DNA from: Streptomyces olivaceoviridis
Lineage (GTDB): Bacteria > Actinomycetota > Actinomycetes > Streptomycetales > Streptomycetaceae
Assembly: GCF_014650115.1 (NCBI RefSeq)
Contig: NZ_BMUI01000023.1
Span: 1 to 64,000 of the forward strand
Reading direction: 5' to 3'
DNA length: 64,000 nucleotides
Positions 52,893 through 60,627 of the stretch are shown here, piece after piece (the stretch's first letter is position 1; the number at the start of each line of letters is the position of its first letter). The position numbers and the translations under genes were made by a program. Below the pieces are notes generated by a model. The model was not told the origin of the DNA. It saw only the letters and a list, made by a program, of their open reading frames with translations, and did no database searches.

Positions 52893-55151
52893 CTACGCCA
52901 GCAGCGCCGGGATCGTGTTCTCGTGGGCCTCGCGCAGCTCGGCGAGGGGGAGGGTGAACTCGCCCTGCACCTCGACCGCGTCGCCGTCGACGACACCGAT
53001 CCGGGTGGCGGGCAGACCGCGCGCACCGCACATGTCGTTGAAGCGGACCTCCTCCGAGCGCGGCACGGCGACGATCGCGCGGCCGGCCGACTCGGAGAAC
53101 AGGAAGGTGAAGGCGTCCAGGCCGTCGGGTACGACCAGACGCGCGCCCTTGCCACCGAGCAGCGCGGACTCCACCACGGCCTGGACCAGACCGCCGTCGG
53201 ACAGGTCGTGCGCGGAGTCGATCATGCCGTCGCGGGAGGCGGAGATCAGGATCTCGGCCAGCAGGCGCTCGCGCTCCAGGTCCACCTGCGGGGGCAGACC
53301 GCCCAGGTGGTCGTGGATCACCTGGGACCAGGCCGAGCCGCCGAACTCCTCCCGGGTGTCGCCGAGGAGGTAGATCAGCTGACCCTCCTCCTGGAAGGCG
53401 ACCGGGGTGCGGCGGGCGACGTCGTCGATCACGCCGAGCACGGCGACCACCGGGGTCGGGTGGATGGCGGCCTCGCCGGTCTGGTTGTAGAGCGAGACGT
53501 TGCCGCCGGTCACCGGGGTGCCGAGCTGCCGGCAGCCATCGGCGAGACCGCGCACGGCCTCCGCGAACTGCCACATGACCGCCGGGTCCTCGGGCGAGCC
53601 GAAGTTCAGGCAGTCCGAGACCGCGAGCGGCTTGGCGCCGGTGGTCGCCACGTTCCGGTAGGCCTCGGCCAGGGCGAGCTGGGCGCCCGTGTACGGGTCC
53701 AGCTTGGCGTAGCGGCCGTTGCCGTCCGTCGCGATGGCGACGCCGAGACCGGTCTCCTCGTCCACGCGGATCATGCCGGAGTCCTCCGGCTGGGCGAGGA
53801 CGGTGTTGCCCTGCACGAAGTGGTCGTACTGGGAGGTGATCCACTTCTTGGAGGCCTGGTTCGGCGACCCGACCAGCTTCAGGACCTGGGCCTTCAGCTC
53901 CTCGCCCGTCTCGGGGCGGGGCAGCTTGTTCGCGTCGTCGGCCTGGAGGGCGTCCTGCCACTCGGGGCGCGCGTAGGGGCGCTCGTAGACCGGGCCCTCG
54001 TGCGCGACCGTGCGCGGGTTGACGTCGACGATCTTCTCGCCGTGCCAGAAGATCTCCAGCCGGTCGCCGTCGGTGACCTCACCGATGACGGTGGCGATGA
54101 CGTCCCACTTCTCGCAGATCTCCAGGAAGCGGTCGACCTTGTCCGGCTCCACGACGGCGCACATGCGCTCCTGCGACTCGCTCATGAGGATCTCCTCGGG
54201 CGAGAGCGTGGAGTCGCGCAGCGGGACGTCGTCCAGGGTGACGCGCATGCCGCCGGAGCCGTTGGAGGCGAGCTCGGAGGTGGCGCAGGACAGACCGGCC
54301 GCGCCGAGGTCCTGGATGCCGACGACCAGCTTCTCCTGGAACGCCTCCAGGGTGCACTCGATGAGCAGCTTCTCCTGGAAGGGATCGCCGACCTGCACGG
54401 CGGGCCGCTTCGACGGCTTGGCGTCGTCGAAGGTCTCGGAGGCCAGGATCGACGCGCCGCCGATGCCGTCGCCGCCGGTCCGGGCGCCGTACAGGATGAC
54501 CTTGTTGCCCGCGCCGGAGGCCTTCGCGAGGTGGATGTCCTCGTGCCGCATCACACCGATGGCACCGGCGTTGACCAGCGGGTTGCCCTGGTAGCAGGCG
54601 TCGAAGACGACCTCGCCGCCGATGTTGGGCAGGCCCAGGCAGTTGCCGTAGCCGCCGATGCCCGCGACCACGCCGGGCAGGACGCGCTTGGTGTCGGGGT
54701 GGTCCGCCGCGCCGAAGCGGAGCGGGTCCACGACCGCCACCGGGCGGGCGCCCATCGCGATGATGTCGCGGACGATGCCGCCGACACCCGTGGCCGCGCC
54801 CTGGTAGGGCTCGACGTACGACGGGTGGTTGTGCGACTCGACCTTGAAGGTGACGGCGTAGCCCTGGCCGACGTCCACCACACCGGCGTTCTCGCCGATG
54901 CCGACGAGCAGCGCGTCGCTCTGCGGCGCCTTCTCGCCGAACTGGCGCAGGTGGACCTTGGAGGACTTGTACGAGCAGTGCTCGGACCACATGACCGAGT
55001 ACATGGCGAGCTCGGCGCCGGTGGGGCGGCGGCCGAGGATCTCCACCACCCGCTCGTACTCGTCCTTCTTCAGGCCGAGTTCGGCCCAGGGCAGCTCGAC
55101 GTCGGGGGTCGCGGCCGCGTGCTCGACCGTGTCCAGAGGCGTCCGGCTCAT
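52893..55151 (-). CDS. purL: FGAM synthase subunit PurL
   Basis: This 752-residue protein is the small-type PurL that works with PurQ and PurS to convert FGAR to FGAM. Conserved segments include MWSEHCSYKSSK, KVESHNHPSYVEPY, GARTGGDGIGGAS and QDLGAAGLSCATSELA. The ATG overlaps the purQ stop by 4 bp, so the subunits are translated in a coupled way. The C-terminal part, with LSDGGLVQAVVE, is complete. It is the last gene of the purSQL operon. Confidence 0.97.
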   Translation of the reverse strand: MSRTPLDTVEHAAATPDVELPWAELGLKKDEYERVVEILGRRPTGAELAMYSVMWSEHCSYKSSKVHLRQFGEKAPQSDALLVGIGENAGVVDVGQGYAVTFKVESHNHPSYVEPYQGAATGVGGIVRDIIAMGARPVAVVDPLRFGAADHPDTKRVLPGVVAGIGGYGNCLGLPNIGGEVVFDACYQGNPLVNAGAIGVMRHEDIHLAKASGAGNKVILYGARTGGDGIGGASILASETFDDAKPSKRPAVQVGDPFQEKLLIECTLEAFQEKLVVGIQDLGAAGLSCATSELASNGSGGMRVTLDDVPLRDSTLSPEEILMSESQERMCAVVEPDKVDRFLEICEKWDVIATVIGEVTDGDRLEIFWHGEKIVDVNPRTVAHEGPVYERPYARPEWQDALQADDANKLPRPETGEELKAQVLKLVGSPNQASKKWITSQYDHFVQGNTVLAQPEDSGMIRVDEETGLGVAIATDGNGRYAKLDPYTGAQLALAEAYRNVATTGAKPLAVSDCLNFGSPEDPAVMWQFAEAVRGLADGCRQLGTPVTGGNVSLYNQTGEAAIHPTPVVAVLGVIDDVARRTPVAFQEEGQLIYLLGDTREEFGGSAWSQVIHDHLGGLPPQVDLERERLLAEILISASRDGMIDSAHDLSDGGLVQAVVESALLGGKGARLVVPDGLDAFTFLFSESAGRAIVAVPRSEEVRFNDMCGARGLPATRIGVVDGDAVEVQGEFTLPLAELREAHENTIPALLA

Positions 55152-55828
55152 GCGTTGACCAGCTTCTTGAGGATCGAGGTGAAGAACGGGAGCCCGTCGG
55201 TACGACCGGTACCGATCAGCGGCTCGACGGCGTGCTCGGGGTGCGGCATGAGACCGACGACGTTCCCGGCCTCGTTGGTGATGCCGGCGATGTCCCGCAG
55301 CGAGCCGTTCGGGTTGAAGTCCATGTAGCGGAAGGCGACGCGGCCCTCCGCCTCCAGCTTGTCGAGCGTGTACTCGTCGGCGACGTACCGGCCGTCCATG
55401 TTCTTCAGCGGGATGTGGATCTCCTGGCCGGCGCGGTAGTCGGCGGTCCAGGAGGTCTCCGCGTTCTCCACCCGCAGCTTCTGGTCGCGGCAGATGAAGT
55501 GGAGGTGGTCGTTGCCGAGCATCGCGCCCGGGAGGAGGTGGGCCTCGGTGAGGATCTGGAAGCCGTTGCAGATGCCGAGGACCGGCAGTCCGGCCTTCGC
55601 CTGCTCGACGAGCGGCTCCATCACCGGCGAGAAGCGGGCGATGGCGCCGGCCCGGAGGTAGTCGCCGTAGGAGAAACCGCCGCACAGCACGACGGCGTCG
55701 ACCTGCTTGAGGTCCTTGTCCTTGTGCCAGAGGGCGACCGGTTCCGCCCCGGCGATACGGATCGCGCGCTGGGTGTCCCGGTCGTCCAGGCTCCCCGGGA
55801 AAGTGACGACGCCAATACGAGCGGTCAC
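55148..55828 (-). CDS. purQ: FGAM synthase glutaminase subunit PurQ
   Basis: This 226-residue class I glutamine amidotransferase supplies ammonia to PurL. The triad is visible as Cys in VLGICNGFQIL (about residue 87) and His-x-Glu in GLMPHPEHAVEP near the C-terminus. The GTG start overlaps the purS stop (GTGA), and the stop overlaps the purL start. Confidence 0.97.
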   Translation of the reverse strand: MTARIGVVTFPGSLDDRDTQRAIRIAGAEPVALWHKDKDLKQVDAVVLCGGFSYGDYLRAGAIARFSPVMEPLVEQAKAGLPVLGICNGFQILTEAHLLPGAMLGNDHLHFICRDQKLRVENAETSWTADYRAGQEIHIPLKNMDGRYVADEYTLDKLEAEGRVAFRYMDFNPNGSLRDIAGITNEAGNVVGLMPHPEHAVEPLIGTGRTDGLPFFTSILKKLVNA

Positions 55829-56088
55829 TTGGCCGCCTCCGCGACTTCGTCGACCCGGACCGTGAAGTCCTCGATCACGGTGTTGGCGAGGAAGGATTCC
55901 GCAAGATCGCGGATGCGCGCGAGCGCGGCCTCGTCGACCGGCCCGTCAACTTCCAGTTCGAAACGCTTTCCCTGACGTACGTCCGAGATCCCTTCGAAAC
56001 CCAGGCGCGGCAGCGCACGCTGGACCGCCTGGCCCTGGGGGTCGAGGATCTCCGGCTTGAGCATGACGTCGACTACGACGCGTGCCAC
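55825..56088 (-). CDS. purS: FGAM synthase subunit PurS
   Basis: This 87-residue protein bridges PurQ and PurL. It has the usual short alpha/beta fold with VVVDVMLKPEILDPQGQAV at the start and KRFELEVDG in the middle. I chose GTG 56088 because GGGAG lies 5 bp upstream; GTG 56094 is an alternative that adds two residues. It is the first gene of the purSQL operon. Confidence 0.93.
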   Translation of the reverse strand: MARVVVDVMLKPEILDPQGQAVQRALPRLGFEGISDVRQGKRFELEVDGPVDEAALARIRDLAESFLANTVIEDFTVRVDEVAEAAK

Positions 56089-56398
56089 TGGCACTCCCGG
56101 TGTGTGGTGCTGAGCAGGTTCCTTCAGACTACCCGCACAAAATTTCTACGCGAGTAGAGTTGGAGGAAAGTACGTGAGGCGCGTCACGATCGGGTGTCGA
56201 AGCCGCACGCCCATGAAAAGTTCTGGGAAAGTTCCACAGTCCGTCCCCCACACCTATTGCGCCCGGACACGCGGACGGATTTAGTCGGGCTTCACTTTGC
56301 ATTGCCGGGCACTGTACAAATGAATTGGCAATAGCCGATACTCGGCATGTCGTCGGCGTTGAGCTGTAACGACGTGCCGCACGAAGGGACCGATATTC
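56089..56398. promoter_or_regulatory. AT-rich divergent promoter region, purS / lsr2-like
   Basis: This gap is markedly richer in A and T than its flanks, for example ACAAAATTTCTAC at about 56136 and TGTACAAATGAATTGGCAAT at about 56313. An inverted repeat ATTGCC / GGCAAT lies at 56301-56306 and 56327-56332. It carries the purSQL and lsr2-like promoters. AT-rich DNA is what Lsr2 proteins prefer, so autoregulation and influence on purSQL are plausible. Confidence 0.5.
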
Positions 56399-56716
56399 GT
56401 GGCGCAAAAGGTCGTGGTCACTCTCTTTGACGACATCGACGGCTCGGAAGCGGCGGAGACGATCGCCTTCGGACTCGACGGCAAGTCGTACGAGATCGAC
56501 CTGAACGAAAGCAACGCCGAGAAACTGCGCAAGGCGCTCGCGCCCTACGTCGAGGCCGGCCGCAAGCGGTCGCGGTCCGGCAAGGCGTACAAGCAGACGG
56601 AGGTCGCCCCGGACCCGGCGGCCGTCCGCGCCTGGGCCCAGGCCAACAAGATGGACGTCCCCGCCCGTGGACGCATCCCGAAGAAGGTCTACGAGGCGTT
56701 CAGCGCCGCGCAGTGA
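56399..56716 (+). CDS. Lsr2-family nucleoid protein (LsrL-like)
   Basis: This 105-residue xenogeneic-silencing protein has the Lsr2 N-terminal dimerisation domain (KVVVTLFDDIDGSEAAETI, YEIDLNESNAEKLRKAL) and a C-terminal DNA-binding domain ending in the AT-hook-like RGRIPKK, which inserts into the minor groove of AT-rich DNA. Streptomyces usually has two paralogues, lsr2 and lsrL; the position next to purS suggests LsrL (SCO4076-like), from memory. The GTG start follows AAGGGA by about 9 bp. A strong hairpin follows. Confidence 0.92.
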   Translation: MAQKVVVTLFDDIDGSEAAETIAFGLDGKSYEIDLNESNAEKLRKALAPYVEAGRKRSRSGKAYKQTEVAPDPAAVRAWAQANKMDVPARGRIPKKVYEAFSAAQ

Positions 56717-56734
56717 GCCCGCGAAGGGGCGAGT

Positions 56735-56762
56735 CCCCAGGGTCCGTCAGAGGGCCCTGGGG
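56735..56762 (+). terminator. Hairpin after lsr2-like gene
   Basis: An 11-pair stem (CCCCAGGGTCC / GGGCCCTGGGG, one G-T) with a 6-nt loop lies 18 bp after the stop. Confidence 0.75.
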
Positions 56763-56883
56763 GCCGTGCACTTGGGGCATACGGGGCCTGTGGGGGACTC
56801 GACTTGCGCTACCCCCCTGCTGATCAGCTAATGTCTGGAACACGCCGAGGGGCGAGGCCGACAGGCCGGATCCCGAGGACCGT

Positions 56884-56955
56884 GCGGGTGTAGTTCAGTA
56901 GTAGAACATCCCCCTTCCAGGGGGAAGGCGCAGTGTGCGATTCCTGTCACCCGCT
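56884..56955 (+). tRNA. tRNA-Gly (UCC) with aberrant T arm
   Basis: Acceptor (GCGGGTG / CACCCGC), D stem (GTTC / GAAC), anticodon stem (TCCCC / GGGGA) and anticodon TCC are all intact, with discriminator T as in other tRNA-Gly. The T arm is not: CAGTG faces CCTGT with almost no pairing, and the loop is TGCGATT in place of TTCGATT, so position 55 is G. In the D loop (AGTAGTA) the usual GG reads AG. A promoter-like TAATGT lies at 56829-56834. It may be a specialised non-translating tRNA or a decaying gene. Confidence 0.8.
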
Positions 56956-57035
56956 CTGCACCGCCGACACGACCACACTTGTGGATCAGGTAGGCTGGTG
57001 TTCGCACCGATCGGTGGGAGCCGATCGGGAGCAGT

Positions 57036-57108
57036 GCGGACGTAGCTCAGTTGGTAGAGCGCAACCTTGCCAAGGTTGAGGTCGCGAGTTCGAGCCTCGT
57101 CGTCCGCT
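57036..57108 (+). tRNA. tRNA-Gly (GCC), copy 1
   Basis: A 73-nt normal cloverleaf with anticodon GCC, acceptor GCGGACG / CGTCCGC and T-loop TTCGAGC. It is identical to the copy at 57771-57843, and its terminator is also duplicated. Confidence 0.95.
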
Positions 57109-57117
57109 CGGGAATGA

Positions 57118-57142
57118 GACCCCGGTCCACTGGACCGGGGTC
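57118..57142 (+). terminator. Terminator after tRNA-Gly copy 1
   Basis: A 12-bp inverted repeat (GACCCCGGTCCA / TGGACCGGGGTC) around a single base is followed by TTCTTC. The same element follows copy 2. Confidence 0.8.
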
Positions 57143-57204
57143 TTCTTCGTCGTCCCGCCGGGCGGAAAGAGCCGAGTCCGTGACACATGGGGAAGGAGTC
57201 ACTG

Positions 57205-57750
57205 ATGAGTGCTCTGATACCGCTGTTTGTCGTCGCGGGGGCGGCGAACGGCCCCGAGGCGCCGGCGACCGCCCGCGCCGACTCGACATGGCCGTCCTGG
57301 ACCCTCCGGATACCGGGCGTGCGGGGTATGAGGGTCGCCACATCCCCGCGCTCCGAACCGCCCGGCCGCCGAAGTGCCGACCGTCACCGGGCGCGGGCGG
57401 CCCAGGCATCCGAAACGGGCGCCCGTGGTCGGTGTGCGCGGGTTCGCCTCGAAGACCGCTGACGCCGGCGGCTCGCCGAGATCATCCGCACCGCGCACGC
57501 CGGAAACCCCTCCGCGGAACCCGAGTTGGCCGCCGACGCGATCTCCGCCGGGGGCTCCCCGCCGACCGCGCGGAAGGCCGGGACGCCGGAGCCGGCCGCC
57601 GACGGAGCGCCGGTCGCGGAGATCACCGGGCGGGCCGCTCTGTCACCGGGAACCGCGCGGAACCACTCCTCCTCGGCGGCCACGGAACCCGGTGCCGACA
57701 ACCGTCCTGCGGCAGTGCGTCTCACACACGGGCGAGGTTGGGTATAGTTG
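57205..57750 (+). pseudogene. Decayed NarL/LuxR-type response regulator
   Basis: Three reading frames together recall a DesR-like response regulator. The first, after a good AAGGAG site, gives FVVAGAANGPEAPATARAD, close to the usual VVAEAANGPEAL start. The next frame gives DMAVLDPPDTG (the phosphorylated Asp region), then GRGRPRHPKRAP...GVRGFASKTADA (the TTFGRPGYLRRA...GF.VKDAPA region). The third gives LAEIIRTAHAG, ADGAPVAEITGRAALSPGTA and AAVRLTHGRGW (the LuxR helix-turn-helix). The N-terminus is missing and many conserved residues are changed. It is trapped between two identical tRNA-Gly genes. No intact protein is possible. Confidence 0.75.
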
Positions 57751-57770
57751 CTCTCGCGCCACGGCGCAAC

Positions 57771-57843
57771 GCGGACGTAGCTCAGTTGGTAGAGCGCAAC
57801 CTTGCCAAGGTTGAGGTCGCGAGTTCGAGCCTCGTCGTCCGCT
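57771..57843 (+). tRNA. tRNA-Gly (GCC), copy 2
   Basis: This tRNA is identical to the copy at 57036-57108. TATAGT at 57743-57748 is a likely -10, and the duplicated terminator follows 8 bp after the tRNA. Confidence 0.95.
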
Positions 57844-57850
57844 CGGGAAA

Positions 57851-57879
57851 GAGACCCCGGTCCACTGGACCGGGGTCTC
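57851..57879. terminator. Terminator shared by tRNA-Gly copy 2 and purC
   Basis: A 14-bp inverted repeat (GAGACCCCGGTCCA / TGGACCGGGGTCTC) around one base lies between the convergent tRNA and purC, so it can work both ways. Confidence 0.8.
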
Positions 57880-57886
57880 TTCATGC

Positions 57887-58786
57887 CTACGACCAGCTGG
57901 TGCCCGTCAGCCGCTCGTACGCCTCCACGTACTTCTGTCGGGTCGCCGCCACGACCTCCTCCGGCAGCGCCGGCGGGGGCTGCTCGCTCTTGCGGTCCCA
58001 GCCGGACGCCGGCGAGGTCAGCCAGTCCCGGACGAACTGCTTGTCGTACGACGGCTGGGCGCGGCCCGGCTGCCACTGGTCGGCCGGCCAGAAGCGGGAG
58101 GAGTCCGGGGTGAGCACCTCGTCGGCGAGGACGAGCGTGTCGCCCTCGAAGCCGAACTCGAACTTGGTGTCGGCCAGGATGATCCCCCGGTCCCGGGCGA
58201 TGTCCCGGGCGCGCGAGTACACGGCGAGCGTGGCCTGACGCAGCTGGGCGGCGGTCTCGGCGCCGACCTGACGGGCCACCTCCTCGTAGGAGACGTTCTC
58301 GTCGTGCTCGCCGACCTCGGCCTTGGTGGCGGGGGTGAAGATCGGGGCGGGGAGTTCGGAGCCGTCGACGAGGCCTTCGGGGAGGGCGAGGCCGCAGACC
58401 GTACGGGACTCCTGGTACTCGACGAGGCCGGAGCCGGTGAGGTAGCCACGGGCCACGCACTCCACCGGGACCATCTTCAGGGACTTGCACACCAGCGTCC
58501 GGCCCGCCCAGTCGGCCGGGGCGCCCTCGGGCAGCTCGGTGCTGATGACGTGGTTCCTGGCGAGGTCGCGGAGCTGGTCGAACCACCACAGGGAGAGCTG
58601 GGTGAGGACGCGGCCCTTGTCGGGGATCTCCGTGGGCAGCACCCAGTCGTACGCGGAGATGCGGTCGCTGGCGACCATCACGAGGTCGCCCGCCTCGTTC
58701 TGGTACAGCTCGCGCACCTTCCCGGTGTGCAGGTGCACCAGGCCCGGAACCTCGATCGGCTCGGGCTTTTCTACGAATCCGGACAC
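57887..58786 (-). CDS. purC: SAICAR synthetase
   Basis: This 299-residue enzyme joins aspartate to CAIR in purine synthesis. It has GKVRELYQNEAGDLVMVASD at the start, the conserved SDRISAYDWVLP and the ATP/CAIR-binding VPVECVARGYLTGSG and ILADTKFEFGF segments. Length is that of the longer (eukaryotic/actinobacterial-like) PurC form. The GTG start has GGAGG 4 bp upstream. It converges on tRNA-Gly copy 2 and lies downstream of the dimethylformamidase-like gene. Confidence 0.96.
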   Translation of the reverse strand: MSGFVEKPEPIEVPGLVHLHTGKVRELYQNEAGDLVMVASDRISAYDWVLPTEIPDKGRVLTQLSLWWFDQLRDLARNHVISTELPEGAPADWAGRTLVCKSLKMVPVECVARGYLTGSGLVEYQESRTVCGLALPEGLVDGSELPAPIFTPATKAEVGEHDENVSYEEVARQVGAETAAQLRQATLAVYSRARDIARDRGIILADTKFEFGFEGDTLVLADEVLTPDSSRFWPADQWQPGRAQPSYDKQFVRDWLTSPASGWDRKSEQPPPALPEEVVAATRQKYVEAYERLTGTSWS

Positions 58787-58890
58787 GGTTCCTCCCCGTG
58801 GTTCTGTCCAATGCCTCGATTCTCCCGTATGGGGCTGATAGGGCGCGCCCGGGGGTGCGGGCCGGGGTGCCGGGTGTGGGTCGCGTGGTG

Positions 58891-60390
58891 TCAGTCGCGT
58901 TTGCAGATGCGGTCCAGCAGGTTCGCCGTGGCGCGCTGGACCCGGGCGTCCACATGGCCCGGACGGTCCAGGGCCGGGGACCAGGCGAAGGTGCCGGAGG
59001 CGAACACCCAGGCGCCGGAGGGGGCGCGGTAGAGCGACGTCTCCTGGTGGCGCAGGACGCCGTCGTTGTCGGTGTAGGGGGAGTGGGCGAGCAGGATGCG
59101 CTCGTCGTGCTCGGGCAGTGGGGTGCGCGGGAAGTAACGGTCCGCCTCACCGGCGACCAGGCCCGCGATCTCGTCGCCCTCATGGGCGCCGGTCGCCTCC
59201 CACAGCCAGTGGCCGGCGTTGCGGACGATCAGCGGGTGCGGCTCGGGGACCCGGCCCGCGTACTGGATGCCGACCAACTGCTGCTCGGGCCGGTCGATCT
59301 CGCGCCACAGCACCGGCCGGCCGGGGCCTTTGCGTTTGCGGCAGGTCAGCAGCCGGTCCGGGACCCCGGACGGGGACGGGCCCAGCTCCACCTGCCAGTA
59401 CATGGTGTTGGCGGAGAGGAAGACCAGCGAGGTGCCACGGTCCCGGGCGCCCTCGACGGCCCGGCGCATCGGCACCGACCAGTACTCGTCGTGGCCCGGG
59501 AAGACCAGTCCCCGGTAGCGGGTGGGGTCGATCCGGCCGGCGTGCAGGTCACGGGCCTCGGCGTAGGCGAGGTCGTAGCCGTAGCGCTCGGCCCAGCGGA
59601 TGAAGTCGTAGGCGTGGCCGACGTGCAGGGGCAGGCCCGCGCCGGCGTACGGCCGGTCGAAGGAGACGGTGGTCGCGGCGTCGGCCTCCCCCAGCAGCCG
59701 GCCCTTCTCGTCCCAGGCGTGGTAGAGGCTGGCGCCGGTGTGGCCGTCCTCCGGGTAGAGGTTGTACGCCTGCCAGGTGATGTCCGGCAGCAGCAGGAGG
59801 AGGTCGGCGGGGTGGTCGTCGCGGACCGTGAACGGCACGTGGGAGCGGTAGCCGTCGGCGGTGGTCAGGACGGCCACGTAGGCACCGATGCTCCAGTAGG
59901 AGGGCACCTGGAGGCGCCAGGACAGCCACCAGTGGTGGCAGGAGACCGTGCGGTCGGCGGTCAGCGGCGGGGGCTGGACGATGCCGGAGAGGCGCGGGCT
60001 GGTGGTGATCTTGGACGCGCCGTCGCCGCCGTAGTGGCCGATGCGGTAGATGTCCACGCTGAACTGCTGCGGCGGGTCGACCGTGATGTGGAAGTCGATC
60101 GCCTCGCCGGGCGCGACCGCCCCGGTGGAGGTGAAGCCCTTGATCTGCCGGTGCACGTCGTCGGCCGAGCGGGGGCCGGGCCCGGACGCGCGGGGCGCCG
60201 GGACGCGTGCGCGGTCGCCACTGGTGAGCCGCTGCGGGCTGGGGTCGACGTACCACGGCACGACGTGGCCGGTGTCGTCGAAGTACGTCTCACTGCCGCG
60301 GAGCCAGGGCACCGGGCCCTGTCCGAAGGGGTCCGTGACGGCGTGCGCGAGTGCTCCGGACTCCCAGCGGCGGATGTGGTCCGAGGCCAT
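58891..60390 (-). CDS. N,N-dimethylformamidase large-subunit-like protein
   Basis: This 499-residue soluble protein matches the C-terminal part of the N,N-dimethylformamidase beta-subunit family: an immunoglobulin-like N-terminal region (about 75-190, with DIYRIGHYGGDGAS) and an alpha/beta domain with LVFPGHDEYWSVPMRRAVEGA and LVFLSANTMYWQVEL. In the true enzyme the large subunit carries an iron site and acts with a small subunit, which is absent nearby. Streptomycete members are of unknown function and possibly act on polysaccharides or amides. There is no signal peptide. It lies about 100 bp upstream of purC, same strand. Confidence 0.78.
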   Translation of the reverse strand: MASDHIRRWESGALAHAVTDPFGQGPVPWLRGSETYFDDTGHVVPWYVDPSPQRLTSGDRARVPAPRASGPGPRSADDVHRQIKGFTSTGAVAPGEAIDFHITVDPPQQFSVDIYRIGHYGGDGASKITTSPRLSGIVQPPPLTADRTVSCHHWWLSWRLQVPSYWSIGAYVAVLTTADGYRSHVPFTVRDDHPADLLLLLPDITWQAYNLYPEDGHTGASLYHAWDEKGRLLGEADAATTVSFDRPYAGAGLPLHVGHAYDFIRWAERYGYDLAYAEARDLHAGRIDPTRYRGLVFPGHDEYWSVPMRRAVEGARDRGTSLVFLSANTMYWQVELGPSPSGVPDRLLTCRKRKGPGRPVLWREIDRPEQQLVGIQYAGRVPEPHPLIVRNAGHWLWEATGAHEGDEIAGLVAGEADRYFPRTPLPEHDERILLAHSPYTDNDGVLRHQETSLYRAPSGAWVFASGTFAWSPALDRPGHVDARVQRATANLLDRICKRD

Positions 60391-60627
60391 GGCCGCTCCC
60401 CTCCCTCAGGCCCCCGTGCCTGTCGCGGTGGTGCTCACTGTTCTCGCCGTGCTCGGTTGTTCGCGGCCGTACTGTCGTATGTCGCGTGCCTTTGCCAAGG
60501 GCGTGGTCGGTCCCAGCACATCACATAACGCACGGGGACGGTCACTACTCGTTGCGAATTGACCTGAACTGGAAGTCGCCTTTCCGTTACGGAGTGCGAC
60601 GTACGGGCCGGCAGGCTCACGGTCCGG

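Noticed and set aside
57187..57462. An intact small secreted protein after a good ribosome-binding site
   Set aside because: Its middle matches the receiver domain of response regulators and continues in other frames, so it is the first piece of a pseudogene.
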